Below the pieces are notes generated by a model. That model was given only the letters and a program-made list of their open reading frames with translations, was not told the DNA's origin and did no database searches. From Polaromonas sp. (GTDB taxonomy: Bacteria; Pseudomonadota; Gammaproteobacteria; Burkholderiales; Burkholderiaceae_C), in the NCBI RefSeq assembly GCF_010365105.1, contig NZ_JAAFGZ010000002.1, positions 155,001 through 219,000 of the forward strand: a DNA stretch of 64,000 nucleotides, given 5' to 3'. Shown piece by piece: positions 8,938 through 17,498 of the stretch; the stretch's first letter is position 1, and each line of letters begins with the position of its first letter. The translations under genes and the position numbers were made by a program.

Positions 8938-9921
8938 TCAATACAGCCCGCGCACCCGCGCTTTCAGCCGTGCCAGGCCCAGCAGCGCATCGGTGAACGG
9001 CGTGGCCACCCCGGTCAGCTGGCCCAGCTCCTTCACCACCGTCACCAGCGCATCGAGTTCCAGCGCCTTGCCGGACTCGACGTCCTGAAGCATCGAGGTC
9101 TTGAAGGCGCCGAGCTGGCGGGTGATCTGGTGCCGGTCTTCGGGCTGCTGTTCAATCGGAATGCCGATGCGCGCACCGATTTCCTTGGCTTCCAGCATCA
9201 CCTGCGAGATGAAGCCGCGCACCAGCTCGTCATTCATGATCAGGTCGGTGGTGGCGCCGGTCAGCGCGCTGATCGGGTTGACGGTCATGTTGCCCCAGAG
9301 CTTGTACCAGATGTCTTTCTGGATCTGGTCGGAAACCGCCACCTTGAAGCCGGACTTTTCCAGTAGCGCGGCCAGCTGCTGCACACGTCCGGTCTTCTCG
9401 CCCGACGGCTCACCCAGGATGAGCTTGTTGCCGAAGTGGTGGCAGACCTGCCCCGGTTCATCGACCGAGCAGCTGGCGTGTACCACGCCCCCGACAATGC
9501 GCTGCACCGGCAAGGCGCCCGCCAGCGTGCCGTCCGGATCGACCGACGTCAGCCGCGTGCCAGCCAGCGCGCCGCCGAAGCCGTGCAGAAACCACCACGG
9601 CACACCGTTCATCGCCGTCAGCACCAGGGTCTGCGGGCCGAGCAGCGGCGCGATCTGGCGCGCCACCTCGGGCAGCGACGGCGCCTTGACCGCCAGCACC
9701 ACCAGGTCCTGCACGCCAAAGTCAGCCGGCGTGTCGCTGGAGGCGACGGCCTGCGAAGTGACGTGGTTTCCCGCGCGCAGGCGCAGCCCGTGCAACTGCA
9801 GCGCGTCGAGCGTGGCGCCGCGCGCCACCATGCTGACGCTGCAACCGGCCTGCGCCAGCCCGCTGCCTACCCAGCCGCCAATGGCGCCGGCGCCGTAAAT
9901 GCAAACTTTCATGGCTTTCAT
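8938..9921 (-). CDS. Ketopantoate reductase-family protein (2-dehydropantoate 2-reductase)
   Basis: A 327-aa NADPH-dependent reductase. The Rossmann dinucleotide motif CIYGAGAIGGWVGSGLA is at residues 7-23. LVVLAVKAPSLPEV and the loop LTAMNGVPWW follow, and the C-terminal helical domain has DIWYKLWGNMTVNPISALTG (catalytic Lys/Asn region) and ELDALV. The classical enzyme makes pantoate for coenzyme A, but many paralogues act on other 2-keto acids. Standing beside aromatic-catabolism genes rather than panB/panC, this copy may be a paralogue, so no symbol is given. Confidence 0.82.
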   Translation of the reverse strand: MKAMKVCIYGAGAIGGWVGSGLAQAGCSVSMVARGATLDALQLHGLRLRAGNHVTSQAVASSDTPADFGVQDLVVLAVKAPSLPEVARQIAPLLGPQTLVLTAMNGVPWWFLHGFGGALAGTRLTSVDPDGTLAGALPVQRIVGGVVHASCSVDEPGQVCHHFGNKLILGEPSGEKTGRVQQLAALLEKSGFKVAVSDQIQKDIWYKLWGNMTVNPISALTGATTDLIMNDELVRGFISQVMLEAKEIGARIGIPIEQQPEDRHQITRQLGAFKTSMLQDVESGKALELDALVTVVKELGQLTGVATPFTDALLGLARLKARVRGLY

Positions 9922-9957
9922 GGTGACGGTCTCCAGAAGTCAAAATTTAAGAGAAAA

Positions 9958-10008
9958 ATGCCTTTTGCGCAAGATGCACCGGTACTGGCAGCTATTGATT
10001 AAATAGCA
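9958..10008 (-). repeat. 3'-end interspersed repeat, copy 4 (after the isomerase gene)
   Basis: On the minus strand: head GCTATT-TAATCA-ATAGC, about 25 bp, then TGCGCAAAAGGC. It starts 13 bp after the isomerase stop and in the same orientation. Confidence 0.7.
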
Positions 10009-10021
10009 AATTAGTCCCGGC

Positions 10022-10426
10022 TCAGGCCGGTGGCAGGTGCGCCGCCAGGTTGTTGTGCTTGCCTTCATAAACTGGCGCGCCTTCGTAAACCTGCAGCGTC
10101 AGCCCGACGGCATGGGCGGCAAACACCGGCGCCAGGTGCGCTTTCACGCTGGCCAGCACCGCTTCGCCGGCGCGCTCGACCATCGCCGGGCTGCGGCCCG
10201 GCGTGATGAGCAGGTTCAGGTAGATGAAGGCCCGCTCGGGCTGGCCGTCGGCCACCGCAAAATGCGGCGCAGGCCAGGCCATCACGCGCGTGCCGGCCAC
10301 TGGAAACAGCGGGGCACCGTCGTCGTGGCGCAGCGCCACCAGCGTGGCCGCCAGGGTGGTGCAGAGCAGGCCCATGTCGGCCGAAGCTTCAAGGTTGGCG
10401 GTGTATTCGATTGTCAGATGCGGCAT
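10022..10426 (-). CDS. 5-carboxymethyl-2-hydroxymuconate delta-isomerase family protein
   Basis: A small tautomerase-superfamily enzyme (134 aa) of the homoprotocatechuate meta-cleavage pathway. It begins MPHLTIEYTANLEA: the proline exposed after Met removal is the general base in this superfamily. LNLLITPGRSP and the C-terminal YEGKHNNLAAHL match HpaF/HpcD-type isomerases. An AGTTCTCC-like upstream stretch and the family N-terminus fix the start at 10426. It lies 40 bp downstream of hpaI on the same strand, supporting a shared pathway role; the rest of the hpa pathway is absent here. Confidence 0.8.
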   Translation of the reverse strand: MPHLTIEYTANLEASADMGLLCTTLAATLVALRHDDGAPLFPVAGTRVMAWPAPHFAVADGQPERAFIYLNLLITPGRSPAMVERAGEAVLASVKAHLAPVFAAHAVGLTLQVYEGAPVYEGKHNNLAAHLPPA

Positions 10427-10466
10427 GGAGAACTCCAGTTGAAAAATAGCCGTCGGCTGTGGCTGC

Positions 10467-11273
10467 TCAATAGGTCTGGCTGGCTGGTGCGACCGACACG
10501 CCGCTCTTGAAGCGTGCCGCCAGCGCGCTGGTGGTCTTGGCCAGCAGGTTGGTGTCCAGCCCCACGGCGACGAAGGTGGCGCCAAGTTCCAGGTAGCGGC
10601 GGGCCAGCGCCTCGTCGGGCGTCAAAATGCCCGCCGCCTTGCCGGCTTTGACGATGCGCGCAATCGCATCCACAATTGCTGTCTGCACCTCGGGGTGGCC
10701 GGGGTTGCCGACATGGCCCATCGACGCAGACAGGTCGGCCGGGCCGATGAACACGCCGTCCACGCCTTGCGTCGCGGCAATCGCATCGAGGTTGCGCAAT
10801 GACAGCTCGGTTTCGGCCTGCACCAGCAGGCAGACCTGGGCATTGGCCTCATGCACATACGCCGGGTTTCGGCCCCAGAACGAAGCCCGTGCGCCGCCCA
10901 TGCCGCGAATGCCTTGCGGTGGATAGCGCATGGCAAGCACCAGGTCGGCGGCCTGTTCGGGCGTGTCGACCATCGGCACCAGCAGCGTCTGCACGCCCAG
11001 GTCCAGGTATTGCTTGATCAGCGTGGTCCCTATGTGGCCGTGGCCGACCGGAATGCGCGCAATCGGGTGCGAGGCATACGGCGCAATCGCCTGCAACTGG
11101 CCCAGGATGCTGCGCAGGTCGTTGGGCGAATGCTCGCCGTCGATCAGCAGCCAGTCAAACCCGGCGCCGGCGCAGAGTTCTGCGCTGTACGGGTCCGCCA
11201 GGCCCAGCCACAGGCCGATTTGCGGCCGCTTGTCGGCCAGTGTTTGCTTGAAGGGATTGAGGGGGGTGGTCAT
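10467..11273 (-). CDS. hpaI: 4-hydroxy-2-oxoheptanedioate (HHED) aldolase
   Basis: A class II, metal-dependent aldolase of 268 aa that splits 4-hydroxy-2-oxoheptane-1,7-dioate to pyruvate and succinic semialdehyde at the end of homoprotocatechuate degradation. Family motifs: [33 protein letters not shown] (catalytic His), a metal-ligand Glu in [11 protein letters not shown], and [16 protein letters not shown]. It is first in a minus-strand unit with the isomerase gene. Related aldolases (GarL, RhmA) share the fold; the neighbouring isomerase favours HpaI. Confidence 0.88.
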   Translation of the reverse strand: MTTPLNPFKQTLADKRPQIGLWLGLADPYSAELCAGAGFDWLLIDGEHSPNDLRSILGQLQAIAPYASHPIARIPVGHGHIGTTLIKQYLDLGVQTLLVPMVDTPEQAADLVLAMRYPPQGIRGMGGARASFWGRNPAYVHEANAQVCLLVQAETELSLRNLDAIAATQGVDGVFIGPADLSASMGHVGNPGHPEVQTAIVDAIARIVKAGKAAGILTPDEALARRYLELGATFVAVGLDTNLLAKTTSALAARFKSGVSVAPASQTY

Positions 11274-11576
11274 GGGCGGTGTCCGTGTGTGGGTTGGAGG
11301 AACGAAGGCAGGCAGGCATGCTACAACGTGTCCGCGCTGCCGGCATCACTTTGCATCCTCGATGCCGACAAGGCCGAAGCCGTCAGCACCATGGCCTGGC
11401 AGGCGTCACCGCCTGGCCTGGTCGCGCGTTGCCGACAGGCACCGGGAAAGGCACCAGACGACGAAAAACAAGAAGGTGTAAAAGACGACAACCGACGCCA
11501 TGAAAAGCTTTCAACGTGCATCGGCGCATCCAGCCCCCACGTCGGTCCGGCCTTCGCAAATCAACCAGAACCCGCC
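11274..11576. other. Intergenic region between divergent hpaI and dgkA
   Basis: 303 bp between two divergent genes. I see no convincing gene, repeat or terminator; it should contain the promoters of both genes. Confidence 0.6.
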
Positions 11577-11933
11577 ATGAAAAACCAGTCTTTTCGCCAA
11601 CGTGCCGGTTTTGCCGTGCAAGGCATTGCGAGCGCATGGCGCGGCGAAGCGAGTTTTCGCCAGCAGGCGGCGCTGGCCGCCGGCGTGTTGCTGATCCTGC
11701 TGTGGCGCCGACCGGCCCTGGTGTGGTGGGCGTTGCTGCTGATGAACTGCGGCCTTGTGCTGGCGGCCGAGTTGTTCAACACCGCGCTGGAAAATGCGCT
11801 GGACCATCTTCATCCCGAACAGCATGCGGCGATACGGATTGCCAAGGACTGCGCGGCCGGCGCGGTGCTGGTGTTGAGCCTGACAGGATTGGGCGTGTTC
11901 ATGGCCTTCCTGGCATCGACCTGGCCGGCGTAG
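11577..11933 (+). CDS. dgkA: Diacylglycerol kinase DgkA
   Basis: A small inner-membrane kinase of 118 aa that phosphorylates diacylglycerol to phosphatidic acid for lipid recycling. It has the family layout: an amphipathic N-terminus (RQRAGFAVQGIASAWRGEASFRQQ) with the conserved Glu, three hydrophobic helices, and the catalytic ELFNTALENALD followed by IAKDCAAGAV near residues 80-105. The start at 11577 is chosen because family proteins begin a few residues before this amphipathic helix. It sits 65 bp upstream of a membrane lipid phosphatase gene, a functionally related pair. Confidence 0.93.
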   Translation: MKNQSFRQRAGFAVQGIASAWRGEASFRQQAALAAGVLLILLWRRPALVWWALLLMNCGLVLAAELFNTALENALDHLHPEQHAAIRIAKDCAAGAVLVLSLTGLGVFMAFLASTWPA

Positions 11934-11998
11934 ACTGTCTGGCGACCAACTCTGAATGGTGACCGGGTTCACGTGCCCGAAACAACGCAGGAAAGCCG

Positions 11999-13375
11999 AT
12001 GCTGCAGTATTTGATCCATCTGGTCGAGCGGCTTGGGCAATGGGGCTACCTCATCATCTTCCTGGGTGCGATGCTGGAATCGGCAGCGTTTCTGGGACTG
12101 GTCATTCCCGGCGAAAGCCTGGTGCTGGTGGCCGGTTTTTTGGCCGCGCAGGGCTCCCTGGACCTGGACCTGCTCATCATCGCCGTGGCGGTCGGCGCGT
12201 CCATCGGCGACAGCCTCGGCTATGAAATGGGCCGCCGGATGGGGCGCCCGGCCCTGGCGCGCTATGGCGGGCGTTTCGGCTTGAACGAGGCGCGCGTGCA
12301 AAGCGCGGACGATTTTTTTGCGCGCCACGGCAGCCAGGCGGTCTTCCTGGGCCGGTTCGTCGGCTTTGCCCGGGCGCTGGTGCCCTTTCTGGCCGGCGCC
12401 TCGCGCATGCCCTACCGGATTTTTTTGCCCTACAACGTGTTTGGCGCGGTGCTTTGGGCAGCGGCTGTCGCCTTGCTGGGTTACGTTCTGGGCGCCAGCT
12501 GGCAAACGGCCGAACGGTGGATCGGGCGGGCCAGCGCCATCGTCGGTGGCCTGTTGGTGGTTGCATTGCTGGTGGCCTGGCTGTGGCGTTGGGCGACCCG
12601 CCATGAAGCTGCCCTCACGCAGGCATGGCGCCGCTTTCTCCAGCGCCCGCGCGTCAGCGCCTGGCGCCAGCACTTCGCCCCGCAGATTTCTTTTGTCCGG
12701 GACCGGTTCTCACCCACCAGCTATCTGGGGTTGCAGCTGACGGCGGGGGCGGTGCTGTTGACAGGCGCAAGCTGGCTGTTCGGCGGAATTGCCGAGGACG
12801 TGGTGACCGGTGACCCGCTCACCGTCATCGACCTGCGGGTGGCGCAATGGTTCCATGCGCACTCCACCGCGCTGATGACCCAGGCAATGCTGGCGGCGAC
12901 CAACATTCTCGGCCCCGTCGCGGTCGTGCTGGGGGTTGTGGTGGTGTGCGCCTGGCTGGCCTGGAAGCGAAACGGGTACTGGCTGCTGTGCGTCGGCCTG
13001 ACGGTGCCGTCCGGCATGCTGCTGAACGTGGCCATGAAGCATGCATTTCACCGTGCCCGCCCCAGCTTTGACGACCCCTTGCTGCTGCTGGCCACCTACA
13101 GCTTTCCCAGTGGCCATGTGGCCGGCGCCACCCTGTTTTACGGTGTCATGGCGGCGATGGTGGTGGCCAGGACCGCGGCCTGGCACTGGCGCGTGACGGC
13201 AATCCTCGGGGCCTTCACGCTGGTGGCACTGGTGTCGCTGACCCGGGTGTACCTGGGCGTGCATTACCTGAGCGACGTGCTGGCCGCATTTGCCGAAGGC
13301 ATTGCCTGGCTGACGCTGTGCCTCACCGGAATACACACTTACTGGGCGCATCGCCTTGCCGCCAAAAAATCCTGA
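11999..13375 (+). CDS. DedA-PAP2 fusion: membrane protein with phosphatidic-acid phosphatase domain
   Basis: A two-domain membrane protein of 458 aa. Residues about 1-200 form a DedA/SNARE-associated domain (GAMLESAAFLGLVIPGESLVLVAGF and FLGRFVGFARALVPFLAGASRMPY). Residues about 235-445 form a PAP2 phosphatase with all three catalytic motifs: KHAFHRARP, YSFPSGHVAG and TRVYLGVHYLSD. DedA proteins are lipid transporters or flippases of C55-P type; PAP2 enzymes dephosphorylate phosphatidate or undecaprenyl pyrophosphate. The fusion suggests coupled transport and dephosphorylation of a lipid phosphate, and the dgkA neighbour fits. Such fusions are known in proteobacteria; the substrate here is inferred. 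Confidence 0.88.
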   Translation: MLQYLIHLVERLGQWGYLIIFLGAMLESAAFLGLVIPGESLVLVAGFLAAQGSLDLDLLIIAVAVGASIGDSLGYEMGRRMGRPALARYGGRFGLNEARVQSADDFFARHGSQAVFLGRFVGFARALVPFLAGASRMPYRIFLPYNVFGAVLWAAAVALLGYVLGASWQTAERWIGRASAIVGGLLVVALLVAWLWRWATRHEAALTQAWRRFLQRPRVSAWRQHFAPQISFVRDRFSPTSYLGLQLTAGAVLLTGASWLFGGIAEDVVTGDPLTVIDLRVAQWFHAHSTALMTQAMLAATNILGPVAVVLGVVVVCAWLAWKRNGYWLLCVGLTVPSGMLLNVAMKHAFHRARPSFDDPLLLLATYSFPSGHVAGATLFYGVMAAMVVARTAAWHWRVTAILGAFTLVALVSLTRVYLGVHYLSDVLAAFAEGIAWLTLCLTGIHTYWAHRLAAKKS

Positions 13376-13483
13376 CGAGGCAGGGCAGGAACCGTGCAGG
13401 CATGCCCGGTTCCTGTCGATGACTTCAACGGCACCGACTGCCAGGCAGACCTGACCTGGGCGCGCGGTCAATACACTAGGTGC

Positions 13484-14863
13484 ATGGCCAAAGAAAAAAC
13501 GATTTACACCTGCACCGAATGCGGCGGCATCAGCCCCAAGTGGCTGGGAAAATGCCCGCACTGCAACGCCTGGAACACGCTGATCGAGTCGGTTGCCGAG
13601 AACCCCGGCGCCGTCAAGAACCGCTACAGCACGCAGCGCCAGGGGCTCGCCAAGGCGTCCGACGTCACCGCGCTGGCCGACATCGAGGCCACCGACATGA
13701 GCCGCACGCCGACCGGCCACGAGGAACTTGACCGCGTGCTGGGCGGCGGCATCGTCGAGGGCGGCGTGGTGCTGATCGGCGGCGATCCGGGCATTGGCAA
13801 ATCGACGCTGCTGCTGCAGGCGCTCGATTCGCTGCAGCGCGCCGGTCTGAACACGCTGTATGTCACCGGCGAGGAAAGCGGCGCGCAGGTCGCGCTGCGC
13901 TCGCGCCGGCTGGGGCTGGACGGCTCGCAGGTGAAGGTCATGGCGGAAATCCAGCTCGACAAGATTCTGGCGACGCTGGAGGCCACGCAGCCGGCGGTTG
14001 CGGTGATTGACTCGATCCAGACGGTGTATTCGGACCTGCTGACGTCGGCGCCGGGCTCGGTGGCGCAGGTGCGCGAATGTGCGGCGCACCTGACGCGCGC
14101 GGCCAAATCCAGCGGCGTGTGCATCATCCTGGTTGGCCATGTCACCAAGGACGGCGCGCTGGCCGGGCCGCGCGTACTGGAGCACATGGTCGATACCGTG
14201 CTGTATTTCGAAGGTGACACGCATTCGAGCTTTCGCCTGGTGCGCGCCATCAAGAACCGCTTTGGCGCAGTCAACGAGATCGGCGTCTTTGCCATGACCG
14301 AAAAGGGCCTGAAGGGCGTGACGAACCCGAGCGCGATGTTCCTGAGCCAGCACAGCGAGCCGGTGCCCGGCAGTTGCGTGATGGTGACGCTGGAGGGAAC
14401 GCGGCCGCTGCTGGTCGAGATCCAGGCGCTGGTCGATGACGGCGGCCCGAACCCGCGCCGCCTGAGCGTCGGCCTGGACCGCGACCGGCTGGCGATGCTG
14501 CTGGCCGTGCTGCACCGCCATGCCGGCGTCGCCTGCATGGACCAGGACGTGTTTGTGAATGCCGTGGGCGGCGTGCGCATCAGCGAGCCGGCTGCCGACC
14601 TGGCGGTGATGCTGGCGATTGCGTCCAGCCTGCGCGGCAAGGCCATGCCCAAGGGATTCCTGGCGTTTGGCGAGGTTGGCCTGGCGGGCGAGGTGCGGCC
14701 CGCGCCGCGCGGCCAGGAGCGGCTGAAGGAGGCGGCCAAGCTGGGTTTCAGCGTGGCGGTGGTGCCCAAGGCGAATGCGCCGAAAAAGCCGATCGAGGGG
14801 CTGACGATTCACGCCGTCGAGCGCATCGAGGAGGCGCTGGACCTGGTGCGCAGCCTGCAGTGA
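13484..14863 (+). CDS. radA: DNA repair protein RadA (Sms)
   Basis: A RecA-like branch-migration ATPase of 459 aa. Domains in order: an N-terminal C4 zinc finger (CTECGGISPKWLGKCPHC), Walker A (GGDPGIGKST) near residue 100, Walker B region (AVIDSIQTVYSD), the RadA-specific KNRFG motif, and a C-terminal Lon-protease-like domain (DLAVMLAIASSLRGKAMP). The start at 13484 (MAKEKTIYTC) puts the zinc finger at the usual place; the longer open frame upstream is ignored. Confidence 0.96.
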   Translation: MAKEKTIYTCTECGGISPKWLGKCPHCNAWNTLIESVAENPGAVKNRYSTQRQGLAKASDVTALADIEATDMSRTPTGHEELDRVLGGGIVEGGVVLIGGDPGIGKSTLLLQALDSLQRAGLNTLYVTGEESGAQVALRSRRLGLDGSQVKVMAEIQLDKILATLEATQPAVAVIDSIQTVYSDLLTSAPGSVAQVRECAAHLTRAAKSSGVCIILVGHVTKDGALAGPRVLEHMVDTVLYFEGDTHSSFRLVRAIKNRFGAVNEIGVFAMTEKGLKGVTNPSAMFLSQHSEPVPGSCVMVTLEGTRPLLVEIQALVDDGGPNPRRLSVGLDRDRLAMLLAVLHRHAGVACMDQDVFVNAVGGVRISEPAADLAVMLAIASSLRGKAMPKGFLAFGEVGLAGEVRPAPRGQERLKEAAKLGFSVAVVPKANAPKKPIEGLTIHAVERIEEALDLVRSLQ

Positions 14864-14926
14864 AGTGGCACAACTGCGTGCCATCAGCCCTGCGCTGCGC
14901 CTTGCTTTAAAGCGCAGGATGCTCGA

Positions 14927-14980
14927 TTGCTATCAAAATAATAGCTTCTTGTACAGGCTGGCTGTGCGCAAAAGGCTTGA
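14927..14980 (+). repeat. 3'-end interspersed repeat, copy 5 (after radA)
   Basis: Head GCTATCAAAATAATAGC, then a TGTGCGCAAAAGGCTTGA tail. It is one of the best-preserved copies, 63 bp after the radA stop and in the same orientation. A 69-codon ORF across it is not considered a gene. Confidence 0.75.
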
Positions 14981-15055
14981 AAAGCTTGAAAAAGCAATGG
15001 AGCCTGTCCGGCTTGCGCACCTGTCAGAAAGTGCCGTCAGCTTGCCTGCCCCGGC

Positions 15056-15310
15056 TCAGTTCCACCTGATGTAAAGCCATGCGCACAAACCCGCGCCGAC
15101 AGCCCAGAGCAGCCAGGTTTGTGACACGGCATACGGGTAGAGCATCAACGCCACGCCGGTCCAGGTCAGTGATGCGGTCGATGTCCTGCGGCCCCGCCTG
15201 AAGGCCACATAGCCAATGATGCCGAACAGGATGGCACCCGCCAGGTAGGCCGGGCTGGGCAGGACAAGTCCTAAAGTTGCGAGCTGGTTGAGTTCGTCCA
15301 TCGCCCGCAT
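15056..15310 (-). CDS. Small membrane protein of unknown function
   Basis: An 84-aa protein (79 aa if it starts at the second Met, 15301, MDELNQLATLG). It has about three hydrophobic segments: YLAGAILFGIIGYVAF, TWTGVALMLYPYAVS and WLLWAVGAGLCAWLYI, with a basic loop (RRGRRTS) between the first two. It ends WN. The pattern is convincingly protein-like rather than an antisense shadow, but I recognise no named family. It is convergent with radA. Confidence 0.6.
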   Translation of the reverse strand: MRAMDELNQLATLGLVLPSPAYLAGAILFGIIGYVAFRRGRRTSTASLTWTGVALMLYPYAVSQTWLLWAVGAGLCAWLYIRWN

Positions 15311-15514
15311 CGTAAACCGGCCGCGCAGCCCGCAGGCGCAATCCCGGGGAATTACCCGCCGGGTGGCGGCTGCTGCCCTGCGGCTGCGTCAGCCAAGGCG
15401 AGGGACCAAGGCGACGAACCGGGGCGTTCCTGCGCAACACATATGCCCTGCAAAGAACAACCCTTGCCGCTACGCATTCCCCGCAGCCCGGGGGCCCGTC
15501 GGGGCTGCGAAAAT

Positions 15515-15934
15515 ATGGCCATGAACTTCCAGAAAATCTTTATTCCTGTCGCCGGCATCGCGGCGGTCGCGCTGGCTTACCGGCAGTACAGCTGGCTTGG
15601 CGTGGCGGCGGTCGTCACCGGTCTGGTGATGTGGATGCTGCTGCATTTCACCCGAATGATGACCGTCCTCAAGCGCGCGGCCAACCGGCCGATAGGCTAT
15701 GTCGGCAGTGCCGTCATGCTCAACGCCAAGCTCAAGCCGGGCGTGAATTTGATGCATGTGATTGCCATGACGCGCGCGCTGGGCAAGCTGCAGTCCGAAA
15801 AAGACGTGCAGCCCGAAATCTTTCGCTGGACCGACGGCACCGGCTCGCATGTCACCTGCACGTTTGTCGGCGGCAAGCTGGCGCATCACGAGTTGTTCAG
15901 GCCCGCTGAAAACGAGTTGCCGCCCGCGCCGTAG
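15515..15934 (+). CDS. Conserved membrane-anchored protein of unknown function
   Basis: A 139-aa protein starting at MAMNFQKIFIP. Two hydrophobic segments lie in the first 55 residues (IFIPVAGIAAVALAYRQYSW, GVAAVVTGLVMWMLL), followed by a cytoplasmic-looking domain with RPIGYVGSAVMLNAKLKPGVNLMHVIAMTRALG. I do not recognise a characterised function; similar Burkholderiales proteins are sometimes labelled glycerate kinase, for which I see no support. ATG codons at 15515 and 15521 are both possible starts. It is 120 bp upstream of ilvE. Confidence 0.65.
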   Translation: MAMNFQKIFIPVAGIAAVALAYRQYSWLGVAAVVTGLVMWMLLHFTRMMTVLKRAANRPIGYVGSAVMLNAKLKPGVNLMHVIAMTRALGKLQSEKDVQPEIFRWTDGTGSHVTCTFVGGKLAHHELFRPAENELPPAP

Positions 15935-16054
15935 AATCATTGTTTCGGGCTTTGGCACCGCCTGCGCCGGCTGTTTTTTTATGAAGCACCAGGCTGGCAA
16001 CGGGCCAGGCCCTCGTTCAGGCCCACACCTTTTACTCACCACAGGATCATCAGC

Positions 16055-16996
16055 ATGTCCCCAGCAGCCCCCTCCATGGAAAATCGTGACGGAAAAATCT
16101 GGATGGACGGCCAGATGGTCGAGTGGCGCGATGCCAAGATCCATGTGCTGAGCCATACCCTGCACTATGGTTGCGGCGCGTTTGAAGGCGTTCGTGCCTA
16201 CAGGATGCCCGATGGCGGCACGGCAATTTTCCGGCTGGAGGAGCACACCGAGCGGCTGTTCAACAGTGCCAAGATCCTGCGAATGAAAATTCCGTTCACG
16301 CCGCAAGAGGTCATGGACGCCCAGCTTGCCGTGGTGCGTGAGAACAAACTGGAAAGCGGCTATATCCGGCCACTGACCTGGATCGGCTCCGAAAAACTCG
16401 GCGTCAGCCCCAAGGGCAACACGATTCACCTGATGGTGGCCGCCTGGACCTGGGGCGCCTACCTGGGCGAGGAAGGCATGAAGCGTGGCATCCGCGTCAA
16501 GACCAGCAGCTTCACGCGCCACCACGTCAACATCACCATGATCCACGCCAAGGCGGTGAGCAACTACACCAACTCCATTTTGGCCAATATGGAAGCCACC
16601 GACGAAGGCTATGACGAGGCGCTGCTGCTCGACCCGCAGGGCTTTGCCTCTGAAGGCGCGGGCGAGAACCTGTTCATCGTGCGCAAGGGCGTTGTTTACA
16701 CGCCCGATTCGAGCGCCGGCGCACTGAACGGCATCACGCGCAACACGATTTTCAGCATCTGTGAGGACTTGGGGCTGACCATCAAGGAAAAGCCGATCAC
16801 CCGCGATGAAATCTACATTTCGGACGAAGCGTTCTTCTCGGGCACAGCCGCTGAGGTGACGCCGATCCGGGAACTCGATCGCATCGAGATCGGCAGCGGC
16901 TCGCGCGGCCCGGTCACCGAAAAAATCCAGGCGGCGTTTTTCGACATCGTCAATGGCCGCAACCCCAAGTACGCTTCCTGGCTGACCCGGGTCTGA
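16055..16996 (+). CDS. ilvE: Branched-chain amino acid aminotransferase
   Basis: A fold-type IV PLP aminotransferase of 313 aa, catalysing the last step of leucine, isoleucine and valine synthesis. Visible motifs: the N-terminal DGKIWMDGQMVEWRDAKIHVLSHTLHYG with the substrate-side GAFEGVRAY, the PLP lysine in HAKAVSNYTNSILA, and EGAGENLFIV with the GALNGITRNT phosphate-binding loop. The EEVTPI-like segment appears as AAEVTPIRELD. It lies upstream of the zinc-finger gene and waaF, an order common in Burkholderiales. Confidence 0.95.
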   Translation: MSPAAPSMENRDGKIWMDGQMVEWRDAKIHVLSHTLHYGCGAFEGVRAYRMPDGGTAIFRLEEHTERLFNSAKILRMKIPFTPQEVMDAQLAVVRENKLESGYIRPLTWIGSEKLGVSPKGNTIHLMVAAWTWGAYLGEEGMKRGIRVKTSSFTRHHVNITMIHAKAVSNYTNSILANMEATDEGYDEALLLDPQGFASEGAGENLFIVRKGVVYTPDSSAGALNGITRNTIFSICEDLGLTIKEKPITRDEIYISDEAFFSGTAAEVTPIRELDRIEIGSGSRGPVTEKIQAAFFDIVNGRNPKYASWLTRV

Positions 16997-17035
16997 GCGC
17001 TCCCGTCAAAACAACAACAAGGCAAGTCTGAAACC

Positions 17036-17245
17036 ATGCGCAAATCATCCCCCATCGAACTGCTGGCCAGCGACCTCAACGAGCAGGGCTGCATCACCTG
17101 CCCCAGCCCCAGGGCCGACATGAAGCTGTGGAACAACCACCCCCGGATCTATCTGGATGTGGCGCGCACCGGCGAAGCCAAGTGCTCCTACTGCGGCACC
17201 GTGTACCAGCTCAAGGCGGGCGAACACTTTGGCGGCGGGCACTGA
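17036..17245 (+). CDS. Zinc-finger (CHCC) domain protein
   Basis: A 69-aa protein with the zf-CHCC pattern: CITCPSP near residue 19, HPRIYLDV (the histidine ligand), and CSYCGTVYQL near residue 50. It is related to the NDUFS6-type accessory zinc domain. Its exact role in bacteria is not known to me. It lies 39 bp after ilvE and probably in the same transcript. Confidence 0.85.
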   Translation: MRKSSPIELLASDLNEQGCITCPSPRADMKLWNNHPRIYLDVARTGEAKCSYCGTVYQLKAGEHFGGGH

Positions 17246-17254
17246 AATAAATAA

Positions 17255-17454
17255 GCCCCCACGCTCCGCCGCTGCGCGGGTCGCTGCCCCCCGAGGTGGC
17301 CGCTGCGCCTGCGGTCTGGCAAAGCCAGTCCCGCGGCCCTTGCTGGTTGGAGGTGCCCCCACGCTTATCGCTTCGCGTACTGCGCTGCCCCCCCGAGGGG
17401 GCGCTGCGCCTGCGGCCCGGCAAAGCCGGTTCCTTGGCCCCTGCTGGGGTGGAG
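17255..17454. repeat. Two tandem copies of a roughly 100-bp GC-rich intergenic repeat
   Basis: Copy 1 begins at 17255 and copy 2 at 17355, both with GCCCCCACGCT. Each contains GCTGCCCCCCGAGG, GCGCTGCGCCTGCGG-like and GGCAAAGCC blocks and ends in GCTGG..GGAGG. This composition is typical of Comamonadaceae intergenic repeats. Short ORFs reading through it on both strands are artefacts. It separates the zinc-finger gene from waaF. Confidence 0.8.
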
Positions 17455-17498
17455 GGATACTTCTAGGCTTCGTCGCTGGTTTGTTGTTTGAATCCTGA

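Noticed and set aside
14865..15074. 69-codon ORF directly after radA
   Set aside because: Its middle is a copy of the interspersed repeat (14927-14980) and the rest resembles nothing; not reported as a gene.
17157..17498. Plus- and minus-strand ORFs through the GC-rich tandem repeat
   Set aside because: They read through a 100-bp duplicated intergenic repeat; their proline/arginine/glycine-rich sequences are artefacts.
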